Assembly: GCF_024158605.1 (NCBI RefSeq)
Contig: NZ_JAMZGM010000011.1
Location: forward strand, 1 to 64,000
From: Sebaldella sp. S0638
GTDB lineage: Bacteria; Fusobacteriota; Fusobacteriia; Fusobacteriales; Leptotrichiaceae
DNA length: 64,000 nucleotides
Direction: 5' to 3'
The notes below the pieces were generated by a model. That model worked only from the letters and a program-made list of their open reading frames with translations, was not told the origin of the DNA and made no database searches. Both the position numbers and the translations under genes were made by a program. Each line of letters opens with the position of its first letter. The stretch's first letter is position 1. This document shows, piece after piece, positions 33,519-42,718 of the stretch.

Positions 33519-34442
33519 TTAAAATTTAAATATTACAAGATAAAACACTATCATAGCTAAACACAAGATAAATATCCCTTCTATTATATCTGCTTTACTA
33601 GATAATATATCGACTTTTTTCGGATTCCTTTTTGAATAAGATATCTCAACTTCTTCCCCTTCTTTTTGTAAATATGAATAAGCACCCATACGTCTGACAC
33701 TAAAATCAGACTCTATTATTTCATCATTTTCTAAAATATATATTATAGAAAAAGTTATTACATAAACCCCATAAGTATAATCGGTTATAACTCCGGTTGA
33801 TTTCTTCCAAAAATTCTTTTTTATAACCTGAGAGATAATCATCAACATTCCGATTAAAAACAGCATTGCCCCCAGAAATAAGGGGTATTCAGCATATTTA
33901 AACTTAGTTTTTGTAATTTCAAATACAGCAAATTTTCTAAGTATTTCAAGGGAAATATCCTCATTTCCCCTTATGTACACACTATAAATATAGCGATTAT
34001 TTAATTTTCCAAATCCGTCAATAGTTACATTATCAGCATAAATAGTTTTAACGGAAGAGAGTTTATTATTTTTTATTACTATATCCGGCATTTTCTCATA
34101 AAATGTAGTATCTGGTTTTTCTTTTTTCAGATTCTTATACACTTTCTCATCTATCTTAAGCCTATTCTTTACCGTATCACTCTCTATACTAAGACTGATA
34201 TATACACCGTCAAGTTTCATCGAAATGTGATTATCACGAAGCCTGTCTATATTTGTAACGCCGTCAGGAAGCATCACTTCCACCATTATTCCATTTTCAT
34301 ACAATACGACAGTCCTTTTATTTGTATAAGCAAATACAGGTATACAATATATCTGAAATAAAAATAATGCTCCTATTAAGATTTTAATAAAATAAACAGG
34401 AACATTTATATGCAATTGCTTTATTCCAAAAATAACAAACAT
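33519..34442 (-). CDS. Membrane protein with DUF3592-like C-terminal region
   Basis: The 307-residue protein has a hydrophobic start (about 15-35) and a beta-rich external region (about 40-180). A helix pair follows (LFLGAMLFLIGMLMIISQVI), then a soluble part TGVITDYTYGVYVITFSIIYILENDEIIESDF... GEEVEISYSKRNPKKVDI that matches the DUF3592 pattern, and a last membrane helix. The function is unknown. No co-transcribed neighbour; a terminator follows. Confidence 0.6.
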   Translation of the reverse strand: MFVIFGIKQLHINVPVYFIKILIGALFLFQIYCIPVFAYTNKRTVVLYENGIMVEVMLPDGVTNIDRLRDNHISMKLDGVYISLSIESDTVKNRLKIDEKVYKNLKKEKPDTTFYEKMPDIVIKNNKLSSVKTIYADNVTIDGFGKLNNRYIYSVYIRGNEDISLEILRKFAVFEITKTKFKYAEYPLFLGAMLFLIGMLMIISQVIKKNFWKKSTGVITDYTYGVYVITFSIIYILENDEIIESDFSVRRMGAYSYLQKEGEEVEISYSKRNPKKVDILSSKADIIEGIFILCLAMIVFYLVIFKF

Positions 34443-34495
34443 TTGTAACTCCTTTAAGTTTTAAATCACAAAAAAGTATAACATAAAAAAAGTTT

Positions 34496-35320
34496 TTAGT
34501 CTAAATAATTTATCTTTGGAATATTAATTTTAAAATTACTTTTTTTATCAGCTAAAAATTCTCCCGGCGTGACTCCGCTGAATTCCCTGAATTCCTTTAT
34601 AAAATGTGTCTGATCATAATATTCCCCGTCATAAGCCAGTTCAGTGAGATTATTATAATTCCCGCCGTATAATATCGCACCGCTTACCCTCTGAAATCTG
34701 GTAATACGGCTGAAAATCTTCGGTGTCACCCCTGTATATCTGGAAAACAGGCGTTCCAGATACTTAATATTAATCCCTGATTTTTCACAAAAGTCTTTTA
34801 TATTTTCCGTACTTATATAAAAGGTCTCAAATATCTTCCTTTCCACATCACTCAGACACTCATAGTCCATTTCTTCAAGTATGATCTCCTCCATTACCCT
34901 GATCCGCTCTTCCACGGTAAAATTACTATCTGCCATTATATCAGCAATAAGTCTGGAAAAGTCCCCGAGAATATCACCCAAATCTGATATTTTCCCTGTA
35001 AACTCCCTTAAAGGAACTTTTAGCAAAGGATATATCCCGTGAGGATAAAAAGAAATACCAAAAACTTTTATTCTGCCTTTCTGTTTTACTGTCTCGGCTC
35101 TGCTCCTGATCCCGTTAAAATGAACTCTGTGAGGAACAGTGATTTTTCCGTCTTTTTCATAAATAACGGGTTTTGAATAATTAATAATTATATCAGTATT
35201 ATTAACAGGAAGGAGCTTATTATCTATGTTGATTTCAAGATCACTTTCCATAAGCCAGTAAAACTTTATAAAATGTTTTAATATACTGTTTTTTACACTA
35301 TACTTCCTAATCAGACTCAT
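34496..35320 (-). CDS. AraC-family transcriptional regulator
   Basis: The 274-residue protein has an N-terminal ligand-type region with PVNNTDIIINYSKPVI (the pattern of the DUF6597-type AraC sensor domain). The C-terminal double HTH (about 170-270) ends LTELAYDGEYYDQTHFIKEFREFSGVTPGEFL. It is 24 bases downstream of the two ABC exporter genes, so it probably regulates them. The ATG at 35320 is preferred; the upstream in-frame GTG lies within the AAGGAG site. Confidence 0.85.
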   Translation of the reverse strand: MSLIRKYSVKNSILKHFIKFYWLMESDLEINIDNKLLPVNNTDIIINYSKPVIYEKDGKITVPHRVHFNGIRSRAETVKQKGRIKVFGISFYPHGIYPLLKVPLREFTGKISDLGDILGDFSRLIADIMADSNFTVEERIRVMEEIILEEMDYECLSDVERKIFETFYISTENIKDFCEKSGINIKYLERLFSRYTGVTPKIFSRITRFQRVSGAILYGGNYNNLTELAYDGEYYDQTHFIKEFREFSGVTPGEFLADKKSNFKINIPKINYLD

Positions 35321-35344
35321 AAATAAAATCACTCCTTCCCTGTA

Positions 35345-37189
35345 TTATGAAATTTCTTCTTCCATCTCACCGGCAAACTGCGAATTATAAATATTATAGT
35401 ATTCTCCTTGTTTCTCGAGAAGTTCACTGTGTGTGCCTGTTTCCGCTATTTTTCCCTCTTTCAGCACCAAAATTCTCGTTGCTTCCCTTATGGTGCTGAG
35501 TCTGTGTGCAATAACAATATTTATTCTTCCCGCCATAAGATTTTTCATAGCCTGCTGTATTTTCTTTTCTGTTCTTGTATCTACATTACTTGTAGCTTCA
35601 TCAAGTATAAGCACATCAGGATCAGAAAGAATAGTTCTGGCTATGGACAGAAGCTGCCTCTGCCCGGAACTCAGATTCTCCCCGTCATCTCTTAATTCTG
35701 TGTCATATTCCTCTTTCAGCAGATTTATAAAATCATCGGCATTAGCCTTATATGCCGCTTCCTTTATCTCCTGATCATCAGCATTAAGATTACCGAACCT
35801 GATATTATCGCTTACAGTCCCCATAAATAATACAGTTTCCTGTAAAACTATTCCTATTTTTTTACGAAGGCTGTCTAATTTTATATTCTTGATATTTTTT
35901 CCGTTGACCTTTATCTCACCGTCTTTTATATCATAAAAACGCATAAGAAGATTTATTATAGTAGTCTTTCCCACACCTGTGGGTCCCACCAGAGCCACAG
36001 TTTCACCTTTTTTTACACTAAAGGAAATATCATCAAGTACCTTCTTCCCTTCAACATAAGAAAATGAAACATTTTCAAACTCTATATTTTCTATTTCAGT
36101 ATTCAAATCCTCTGTTCCCAGCTCATCAGTAATTTCAATTTCTGTATTCAATATCTCAAAAACCCTGCTCGAACTCGCTATAGCCACCTGAAGCTGATTC
36201 AGCTGTGATGAAAGCTGATTTATCGGCTGTCCGAACTGTCTTGAATAACTTACGAAAGTTCCTATCATTCCTACACTTATAAATCCTGCAAGCGACATCA
36301 AACCGCCGAAAACTGCTATAAGCACATAGGACAGATTATTTATCATTGTCATCAAAGGCATTATCATTCCTGACAGCATTTGTGCCAGTCTTCCTACATC
36401 ACGGAGTTTTCTGTTTGTTTCTGAAAATTTTTCAAACATGCTATCTTCCCTGAGGTTTGATTTTATAGTAGCCTGTGCCGTGATGCTTTCCTCTATAAGA
36501 CTGTTTAGTTCTCCAAGGCTTTTTTGCTGTACAAGAAAATAATTCTGACTTTTCTTTGTTATTTTTCTTATTGAAATCATGCTCAAAGGTACTGTTATTA
36601 CAGTCACTATCGTAAGAAAGATATTCAGGCTTATCATAGAAACAAGTACCCCGACTAGCGTAAGTGTTCCTGTTATTACCTGTGTTATACTCTGTGAAAG
36701 AGTATTTCCTATCTGATCAATATCATTGGTGAGACGGCTCATTAGTTCCCCCGAAGTATGCGTGTCAAAAAATCTTGGCGAGAGCTTTGTCAGCTTGTCA
36801 AAAAGTCTGTTTCTCAAGTCTTTTATCGCTGCCTGAGAAACCGCAGCCACAGTATACATCTGAAACCATGATGAAATTACTCCGACTAAATAAATTGAAG
36901 CCAGAATAGAAAGATACTTGACCAGTTCTCCGGGATTTCTCTGTACTATCCCTTTATCTATTATCTTCCCTATAAATATCGGTGCCACTATTGTTGCAGC
37001 TGTACTCCCGAGAATAAACAATACCAAAAATACAAGTCTTATTTTATAAGGTATAAGAAGGGAAACTATTCTTTTTATATTTACTTTTACTTCTTCCTTA
37101 CTTAATTTTTCCACGGGGAAAGCCATATTTCTTGATCTTCTTCCAAAGCCGGGTCCTGCCCCTGCTCTCGGAGTGTTATTATCACTCAT
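35345..37189 (-). CDS. Heterodimeric ABC exporter, subunit with canonical ATPase site
   Basis: The 614-residue half-transporter has six membrane helices (about 50-340) and a nucleotide domain with Walker A GPTGVGKTT, signature LSSGQRQLL and Walker B VLILDEATS with the catalytic Glu. The N-terminal 40 residues (GAGPGFGRRSRNMAF) are a basic Gly-rich extension common in this group. It overlaps the previous ABC gene by 4 bases (ATGA). The pair should form a type IV (MDR-like) exporter for drugs, lipids or peptides. Confidence 0.92.
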   Translation of the reverse strand: MSDNNTPRAGAGPGFGRRSRNMAFPVEKLSKEEVKVNIKRIVSLLIPYKIRLVFLVLFILGSTAATIVAPIFIGKIIDKGIVQRNPGELVKYLSILASIYLVGVISSWFQMYTVAAVSQAAIKDLRNRLFDKLTKLSPRFFDTHTSGELMSRLTNDIDQIGNTLSQSITQVITGTLTLVGVLVSMISLNIFLTIVTVITVPLSMISIRKITKKSQNYFLVQQKSLGELNSLIEESITAQATIKSNLREDSMFEKFSETNRKLRDVGRLAQMLSGMIMPLMTMINNLSYVLIAVFGGLMSLAGFISVGMIGTFVSYSRQFGQPINQLSSQLNQLQVAIASSSRVFEILNTEIEITDELGTEDLNTEIENIEFENVSFSYVEGKKVLDDISFSVKKGETVALVGPTGVGKTTIINLLMRFYDIKDGEIKVNGKNIKNIKLDSLRKKIGIVLQETVLFMGTVSDNIRFGNLNADDQEIKEAAYKANADDFINLLKEEYDTELRDDGENLSSGQRQLLSIARTILSDPDVLILDEATSNVDTRTEKKIQQAMKNLMAGRINIVIAHRLSTIREATRILVLKEGKIAETGTHSELLEKQGEYYNIYNSQFAGEMEEEIS

Positions 37190-38919
37190 TGTTCTCCCTC
37201 TTCCTTACTTTCTATCTGTGAATCATATATCTCTTTGTAGACACTGTTGCTTTCCAGAAGATATTCATGTGTCCCTGTCCCTGCAATTCTTCCTTTTTCC
37301 AAAACGATTATTTTATCCAGATCCCGTACAGAACTTATTCTTTGTGCTACTATTATTTTTGTACATTTAAAGTCCAGATGCTTTAGTTCATTCTGTAATT
37401 TAGCCTCTGTTTTCATGTCCAATGCAGATGAAGAATCATCAAGAAGTAAAATAGAAGGCTTTTTTACCAAAGCTCTTGCTATATACATTCTTTGTTTCTG
37501 GCCCACAGAAAGTCCTGCACCTTTTTGTCCTATAAGCGTGTTGTACTTTTCAGGCATCTTTTCTATGAATTCTTCTGCCTGTGCAGCTTTTGCCGCCTTT
37601 TTTATATCTTCAAAATCAGCTTTCTCATTTCCGAACCTGATATTTTCCTCTATACTTCCCGCAAGAAGCGTATCTTGCTGTCTCACCAGCCCGATACTTC
37701 CTCTTAATTTTTTCAGCGGTATCTCCCTTATATCAGTCCCGTCAAATTTTATACTTCCCCTGCTTACATCATAATAACGGATCAAAAGACTGATTATAGT
37801 AGTTTTCCCCGAACCTGTCCCGCCTATTATTCCCACACTTTCTCCGCTTTTTATATAAAAACTTATATCTTTCAAAGATTCTTTATCATCTTTTTTATAG
37901 CTGAAATATACTTTCTCAAATTCTATTCCCTTATTAAGGGCTGTATACCCTGTATCCTCCCCTGTACTGCTTATACTCTCATCTCTTGTGAGTATTTCAT
38001 TAAGACGGGTTCCCGACACTTTTGCCCTTGAAGTCATCATCAGTAAAAATGCCACAAGAAGCAATGAAAATAATATCTGAAAAGAATAAGTAATAAAGGC
38101 TATAATATCTCCCACCTGTATACTGCCGTCATATACTCCGTTTCCTCCTATCCAGAGTATCATAATAATAGCTGTATTTATCAGAAACATCATTACAGGC
38201 ATTATTAAACCGGTTCTTCTGTTTGCTTTTACGGAAATGTCCATGTATTCCTTATTTGCTCCCTGAAATTTTTCATTTTCGTAATCTTCTCTTACAAAGG
38301 CCCTGATTACTCTTGCTCCTACAAGGCTTTCCCTGAGTATTCCGTTTAGTTTATCAAGTTTAAGCTGAATCTGGCTGAACATCGGTATACTTTTTATTAT
38401 AATAATCGAAAGTGCGAGTATCAGTATAGGAAAAATAACAACAAAAACCATTGTAAGACTTTTATTTATGGTTACTGCAAAAAATATACTCCCCAAAAAT
38501 AATATCGGCGCCCTTACCACAAGCCTCAAAAATGTTTGAATAATAGTCTGTAATGTATTTATATCTGAAGTAAGCCTTGTAATAAGTGACGGCGTAGTAA
38601 AGTGATCGATATTTCCCGCAGAAAACCCCATAATTTTCTTATAGGCTGCCTCTTTTACATCAGCGCAGAACCATTGTGATACTTTGCTCGCAAACCATGT
38701 ACTCAGTATTCCGCCCACAGAACTCACCACTGTTATAAGTACCATGATCAGACCTATCTGAATAATTTTATTCATATTTTTTTCCGGCAGATAAATATTT
38801 ACGATTTTTGACATTAGTTTCGGCATTGTCACCTCTGCTATTACTTCGAGAAATACCAGAGATACCGCCATTATAACCTCTTTTTTATAAGGCTTTATAT
38901 ATTTTAGCAATTCTTTCAT
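37186..38919 (-). CDS. Heterodimeric ABC exporter, subunit with degenerate ATPase site
   Basis: The 577-residue half-transporter has six helices and a nucleotide domain with Walker A GGTGSGKTT and signature LSVGQKQRM. Its Walker B reads ILLLDDSSS: the catalytic Glu is replaced by Asp. Together with the normal partner this matches asymmetric exporters of the BmrC/BmrD or TM287/288 kind, with one weak site. The start at 38919 follows AAAGGA; a seven-codon longer frame is possible but has no ribosome site. Confidence 0.92.
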   Translation of the reverse strand: MKELLKYIKPYKKEVIMAVSLVFLEVIAEVTMPKLMSKIVNIYLPEKNMNKIIQIGLIMVLITVVSSVGGILSTWFASKVSQWFCADVKEAAYKKIMGFSAGNIDHFTTPSLITRLTSDINTLQTIIQTFLRLVVRAPILFLGSIFFAVTINKSLTMVFVVIFPILILALSIIIIKSIPMFSQIQLKLDKLNGILRESLVGARVIRAFVREDYENEKFQGANKEYMDISVKANRRTGLIMPVMMFLINTAIIMILWIGGNGVYDGSIQVGDIIAFITYSFQILFSLLLVAFLLMMTSRAKVSGTRLNEILTRDESISSTGEDTGYTALNKGIEFEKVYFSYKKDDKESLKDISFYIKSGESVGIIGGTGSGKTTIISLLIRYYDVSRGSIKFDGTDIREIPLKKLRGSIGLVRQQDTLLAGSIEENIRFGNEKADFEDIKKAAKAAQAEEFIEKMPEKYNTLIGQKGAGLSVGQKQRMYIARALVKKPSILLLDDSSSALDMKTEAKLQNELKHLDFKCTKIIVAQRISSVRDLDKIIVLEKGRIAGTGTHEYLLESNSVYKEIYDSQIESKEEGEQ

Positions 38920-38992
38920 AGTTTTCCTTTCTCTCCACACAATTTCCCCATTTTTTATTTTTTATATAACATATTTTTCAAATAATTTCCCT

Positions 38993-40222
38993 CTAAATAT
39001 CTGACTTTTTATATTCTTTCAAAAGAAAAAAAGAACCGCAGATTACTACTGCCTTTTTATTCAGGCTTTCTGCTTTTTCTAATGCGGATTCCAGAGTGCT
39101 TTCCGCATATGAATGTTCGAAATAATCTTTGCCTCTATTGTACATTTCTTCGGAATTCTGACCGCGATTATTGTTTATTCCGGTGAAAACTGCATAATCT
39201 GAAGCTTTTGCCAGCTCTTCCAATACAGAATCATTATCTTTATCTTTCAAAATAGAAATAATAAAGACCAGTTCCCTGTCAGGAAAAACTTCCGCCAGAT
39301 TCTCTGAAAGCACTGCTGCTGAATCCTTATTATGTGCTCCGTCCAGTATTATAAAGGGATTTTCCGAAATTATCTGAAATCTTCCCTGCCAGACAGCTTT
39401 CAGACATGATTTCGTAATTATTTCATCATCTATTCCCAGATATCTCAATGCCTCATATGCCAGTAAAAAATTCTTTCCCTGAAATTTCCCGAACAATGAC
39501 AGTCTGAACTCTTTGCCGTTAATCTTTACTATAGTTTTTAGTTTCTTTTTATCAAGCTCAACACTCTCATTATTAAAATTATACTTTTCCAAAACATTAA
39601 CATAATTGTCTGTCTTTGCTTTTATCTCCAAAAGCAGCTCTTGTTTGCTGTCTGAAAAAAAAACAGGCACGTCCTTTTTTATAATTCCTGCCTTTTCATG
39701 TGCTATCTCCCTTAAAGTATTTCCCAAAAATTCCATGTGATCAAATGAAATATTTGTTATAAGTGAAATAACAGGAGCCACTGTATTTGTAGCGTCTGTT
39801 CTTCCGCCAAGACCTGTTTCCAGCACAAGATAATCTATATTCTTCTCTTTCATATATAAAAACATCATTGCTGTTGTTACTTCAAAGTATGTTAGTTCTA
39901 TATTATTTTCTTCCAAAACTTTATTTATTTTTTCATAATAAATATCCACATCCTCATCATTTATCTCTATACCGTTTACTGTTATTCTCTCGTTAAAACG
40001 ATATATTTCAGGTGAGGTATACTTTCCTGTTCTGTAGCCTGCTGCTAACAGACCTGCTTCCAAAAAAGCCGCCGCAGACCCTTTTCCATTCGTTCCTGCA
40101 ATATGAATTATTTTATAGTTTTTTTCAGGATTCCCAAGACTTTTCATCGCTTTTTCCATATTTTCAAGTCCTAATTTTATTTTAAATTTATCCACGGAAT
40201 CCAGATTTTTTTTCTTATCCAT
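38993..40222 (-). CDS. folC: Folylpolyglutamate synthase / dihydrofolate synthase
   Basis: The 409-residue Mur-ligase-type enzyme has the P loop in IIHIAGTNGKGSAAAFLEAGL and the ISFDHMEFLGNTLREIAHEKAGI block that carries Mg-binding His/Glu. The FIILDGAHNKDSA motif is in the C-terminal domain. It adds glutamate to dihydropteroate or tetrahydrofolate. It starts 3 bases after folP stops, so the two are one operon. It is normal in length. Confidence 0.93.
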   Translation of the reverse strand: MDKKKNLDSVDKFKIKLGLENMEKAMKSLGNPEKNYKIIHIAGTNGKGSAAAFLEAGLLAAGYRTGKYTSPEIYRFNERITVNGIEINDEDVDIYYEKINKVLEENNIELTYFEVTTAMMFLYMKEKNIDYLVLETGLGGRTDATNTVAPVISLITNISFDHMEFLGNTLREIAHEKAGIIKKDVPVFFSDSKQELLLEIKAKTDNYVNVLEKYNFNNESVELDKKKLKTIVKINGKEFRLSLFGKFQGKNFLLAYEALRYLGIDDEIITKSCLKAVWQGRFQIISENPFIILDGAHNKDSAAVLSENLAEVFPDRELVFIISILKDKDNDSVLEELAKASDYAVFTGINNNRGQNSEEMYNRGKDYFEHSYAESTLESALEKAESLNKKAVVICGSFFLLKEYKKSDI

Positions 40223-40225
40223 GTT

Positions 40226-41038
40226 TTACTTCCTTAATATGGCATCTGCTACCATTGCACATCTTTTATTTTCAAGCACATCGTGAACTCTCACTATATC
40301 CGCACCCTTTTGTATTCCTATCACTGTAGTGGCAAGCGTCCCTTCCGTTCTTTCCTTTGGTGGCAGATCGAGTATTTTCCCGAGCGTTGATTTTCTTGAA
40401 GTACCCAGAAGGACTCTTCCAAGTGCTGACAGCTCCTCCAGTCTTCTTAATACCTCGATATTTTGCTCATAAACTTTCCCAAAGCCTATTCCCGGATCAA
40501 GTATTATATTTTCTCTTGGAATACCAGCATTTTCCCCAATTTCAAAAGTCTTGTCAAAAAAAATCTTCATTTCTTCCATAATGTCTCTGTTATACTCATG
40601 TCCGTCATGATTATGCATTGCTATTACAGGTACATTATATTTTGCTGCTGTTTCTGCCATCTTCGCATCACCTTGCAGTCCCCATATGTCATTTATTATG
40701 TCTGCTCCTGCGAGGATCGCTTCTTCTGCCACTGCAGCTTTGTATGTATCTATTGATATTGGGATATCTGTTACTTTGGAAAGTTCTTTTATTACAGGAA
40801 TAACCCTTTTTAATTCTTCCTCTTCACTTACTAGTTCACTTCCCGGTCTTGTAGATTCTCCGCCTATATCTATAATGTCTGCACCGTCTTTTATCATTTG
40901 CAGAGCATGTTCCACTGCATTTTGAATATTAAAGTTATCCCCGCCATCTGAGAATGAATCGGGAGTAATATTCAAAATCCCCATTATTAATGTTCTTTTT
41001 CCAAATTCCAGCTCTTTATTTCTGAATTTTAATATCAT
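40226..41038 (-). CDS. folP: Dihydropteroate synthase
   Basis: The 270-residue TIM-barrel enzyme condenses hydroxymethyl-dihydropterin diphosphate with p-aminobenzoate. It has the two signatures LIMGILNITPDSFSDGG and ADIIDIGGESTRPGS, the PISIDTYKAAVAEEAI loop and VRVHDVLENKRCAMVADA at the end. This is the target enzyme of sulfonamides. It is upstream of folC in the same operon. The CRISPR array begins about 350 bases upstream on the other strand, separating it from folE and folB-folK. Confidence 0.95.
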   Translation of the reverse strand: MILKFRNKELEFGKRTLIMGILNITPDSFSDGGDNFNIQNAVEHALQMIKDGADIIDIGGESTRPGSELVSEEEELKRVIPVIKELSKVTDIPISIDTYKAAVAEEAILAGADIINDIWGLQGDAKMAETAAKYNVPVIAMHNHDGHEYNRDIMEEMKIFFDKTFEIGENAGIPRENIILDPGIGFGKVYEQNIEVLRRLEELSALGRVLLGTSRKSTLGKILDLPPKERTEGTLATTVIGIQKGADIVRVHDVLENKRCAMVADAILRK

Positions 41039-41339
41039 AATTCTGCTCCTTGGTATAACTATAAATCTTTTTATATTCTATCATATCTTATGTTTTTATA
41101 AAACTATGTTTCTATAATATTTTAACTGTTTAAATATATTTTATGCTTTTGATTGATGAATTTCATATAAGTGGAATATATTATTTTTTACTGATAGTTT
41201 ATGAGATTTTTTATGTTGATCGGTGATATGGTTAAAATCACCTGAGATCGACAACATCATATTTTATAAGACATAAAGTATATTTTTTCCATAACTGTGA
41301 CATGTTTATGTCATGTTTTAAACAGACGAAAAAAATTGA
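41039..41339. other. Region upstream of the CRISPR array and folP
   Basis: This non-coding stretch should hold the folP promoter (minus) and the CRISPR leader (plus). Two structures stand out. One is a nested hairpin at 41213-41257 with ATGTTG/CAACAT, TCG/CGA and GGTGAT/ATCACC arms. The other is a perfect inverted repeat TGACAT-N4-ATGTCA at 41298-41313. Both could bind regulators or integration factors. Confidence 0.5.
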
Positions 41340-41368
41340 TCGACAGAAATGTTTATTTGAGGTATAAT
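41340..41368 (+). promoter_or_regulatory. CRISPR leader promoter
   Basis: TCGACA and TATAAT with a 17-base spacer on the plus strand. Transcription would start about 18 bases before the first repeat, on the side of the best-conserved repeats. Confidence 0.6.
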
Positions 41369-41393
41369 AAATAAATGGTTTGTAGACGTGAGG

Positions 41394-41687
41394 GTGTTAA
41401 TATAACTATTTTAGAATGTAAATAAGCTTTCTTGAATATCTCCTGTGAGTGATCTTATAGTGTTAATATAACTATTTTAGAATGTAAATTAATAATCGAA
41501 GCGTTTTCCGTTTCGCTCTGCGTGGTGTTAATATAACTATTTTAGAATGTAAATCTAAAAAAGGTGCAGGGTCAAAATAAAGTACAGATCGGTGTTAATA
41601 TAACTATCTTAGAATGTAAATATATCTTTCTTTACTCTCCCAAAAGGTTTTATAGCCGTGTTAATATAACTATCCTAGAATATAAAT
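41394..41687 (+). CRISPR. Short orphan CRISPR array: 5 repeats, 4 spacers
   Basis: Five 30-bp repeats start at 41394, 41460, 41525, 41592 and 41658. The repeat begins GTGTTAATATAACTATTTTA and ends GAATGTAAAT. The four spacers are 36, 35, 37 and 36 bases. Repeats 1-3 are identical, repeat 4 has one change and repeat 5 has three, so decay is at the right end and the leader is at the left. The repeat length and the ATGTAAAT end resemble fusobacterial/clostridial type I-B repeats, but subtype cannot be fixed without cas genes, and none are in the window. The spacers differ from each other and match nothing I could see here. Confidence 0.92.
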
Positions 41688-41745
41688 CTAAATATTTTCT
41701 AACTACAAGAAAATATTTTTTACTTAAAATCCACACCCCCAAAAC

Positions 41746-41790
41746 AAAAAGAGAGCCGTGCTATTACCTAAAGCACAAAACTCTCTTTTT
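41746..41790. terminator. Bidirectional terminator between the CRISPR array and folB-folK
   Basis: AAAAAGAGAG pairs with CTCTCTTTTT, with an inner GTGCT/AGCAC helix. It lies 7 bases past the folB-folK stop and also downstream of the array, so it can end both the folate transcript and the crRNA precursor. Confidence 0.8.
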
Positions 41791-41796
41791 TATTTA

Positions 41797-42627
41797 TTAT
41801 AAATTTTTCTCAAGCTCACTCTTAAGTTCCCTTATCCTTTTACGGCTGAGCGGATGAACCACATTAGGTGCTATCTCAGCGAAAGGCTCTAACACAAACA
41901 TTCTTTCACTCATCCACGGATGCGGGATTGTAAGATTATCCTCATCTATTACCTCATCATCAAATATCAATATATCCAAATCTATCAGACGAGGACCCCA
42001 TTTTATTTCCCTTACCCTTCCCAGCTCCTGTTCCGCAGCAAGAAGCTCTTTCAAAAGCTCTTCCGGCATAAGAAGCGTTTCCAGCTCTGCCACAGCATTC
42101 AAAAAATCATCCTGATCTGTGTACCCGAAAGGTTTTGTCACTATAAAGCCTGATACTTTACTAACTTTTGTTCCTGAAATTTCCTTAATCTTATCAAGTG
42201 CATCATTAAGATTCTTTTCCTTATCTCCCATATTTGAACCAAGGGAAATATATACTTTATGCCGTCCTCTGACTATTTCCACAGCCACATGATCTATAGC
42301 CTTTCTTATAGGAGCCCACGGCTTTTTTATTTTTACCTTTAATTCTTTAATCCTTGTGTATTTTTCCAGTAGACACTCTGCTATTTCCTCGGCACACTTT
42401 TCAATAAGGTTATATTTGGCTGTCAGAAATATTTTTTCTATATCGTCACATACCTCTGCATAACTGATTGTCTTGGTCAGATCATCATTTTTCCCGGCTT
42501 CCCTAAAGTCAGTCTGTATCTCAAGAGAGATAAAAAATCTTTGTCCCAATTCTTTTTCCTCTTTTAATACCCCGTGATATGCTATTATTTCCAGATCTTT
42601 TATGTATATTTTGTCTTTTACAGCCAA
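41797..42627 (-). CDS. folK: Fused dihydroneopterin aldolase / HPPK (FolB-FolK)
   Basis: A 276-residue bifunctional enzyme. Residues 1-120 are dihydroneopterin aldolase (DLEIIAYHGVLKEEKELGQRFF with the catalytic Glu/Tyr area, and the KYNLIEKCAEEIAE and IKKPWAPIRKAIDHVAVEI ends). Residues about 124-276 are hydroxymethyl-dihydropterin pyrophosphokinase (VYISLGSNMGDKEKNL, then WGPRLIDLDILIFDDEVI and IPHPWMSERMFVLEP). It makes the substrate for FolP. FolB-FolK fusions occur in several bacterial lineages. It lies downstream of folE with a 91-base gap and ends at the terminator before the CRISPR array. Confidence 0.95.
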   Translation of the reverse strand: MAVKDKIYIKDLEIIAYHGVLKEEKELGQRFFISLEIQTDFREAGKNDDLTKTISYAEVCDDIEKIFLTAKYNLIEKCAEEIAECLLEKYTRIKELKVKIKKPWAPIRKAIDHVAVEIVRGRHKVYISLGSNMGDKEKNLNDALDKIKEISGTKVSKVSGFIVTKPFGYTDQDDFLNAVAELETLLMPEELLKELLAAEQELGRVREIKWGPRLIDLDILIFDDEVIDEDNLTIPHPWMSERMFVLEPFAEIAPNVVHPLSRKRIRELKSELEKNL

Positions 42628-42718
42628 TTTTTTCCTCCTAATGTTTATTTTGCTACTGTATGAATTACGCTAAAAACACTGTTCTTCTTCACTCGCTAAT
42701 ATACCGAGAAAGAAAGTG

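Noticed and set aside
41564-41857. A 97-codon plus-strand open frame with a repeated NITILE motif
   Set aside because: It is the CRISPR repeats and spacers read in one frame, followed by the folB-folK antisense; there is no ribosome site.
40900-42700. cas genes flanking the CRISPR array
   Set aside because: The flanking frames are all folate-synthesis enzymes; no cas1, cas2, helicase or nuclease motifs were seen anywhere in the window.
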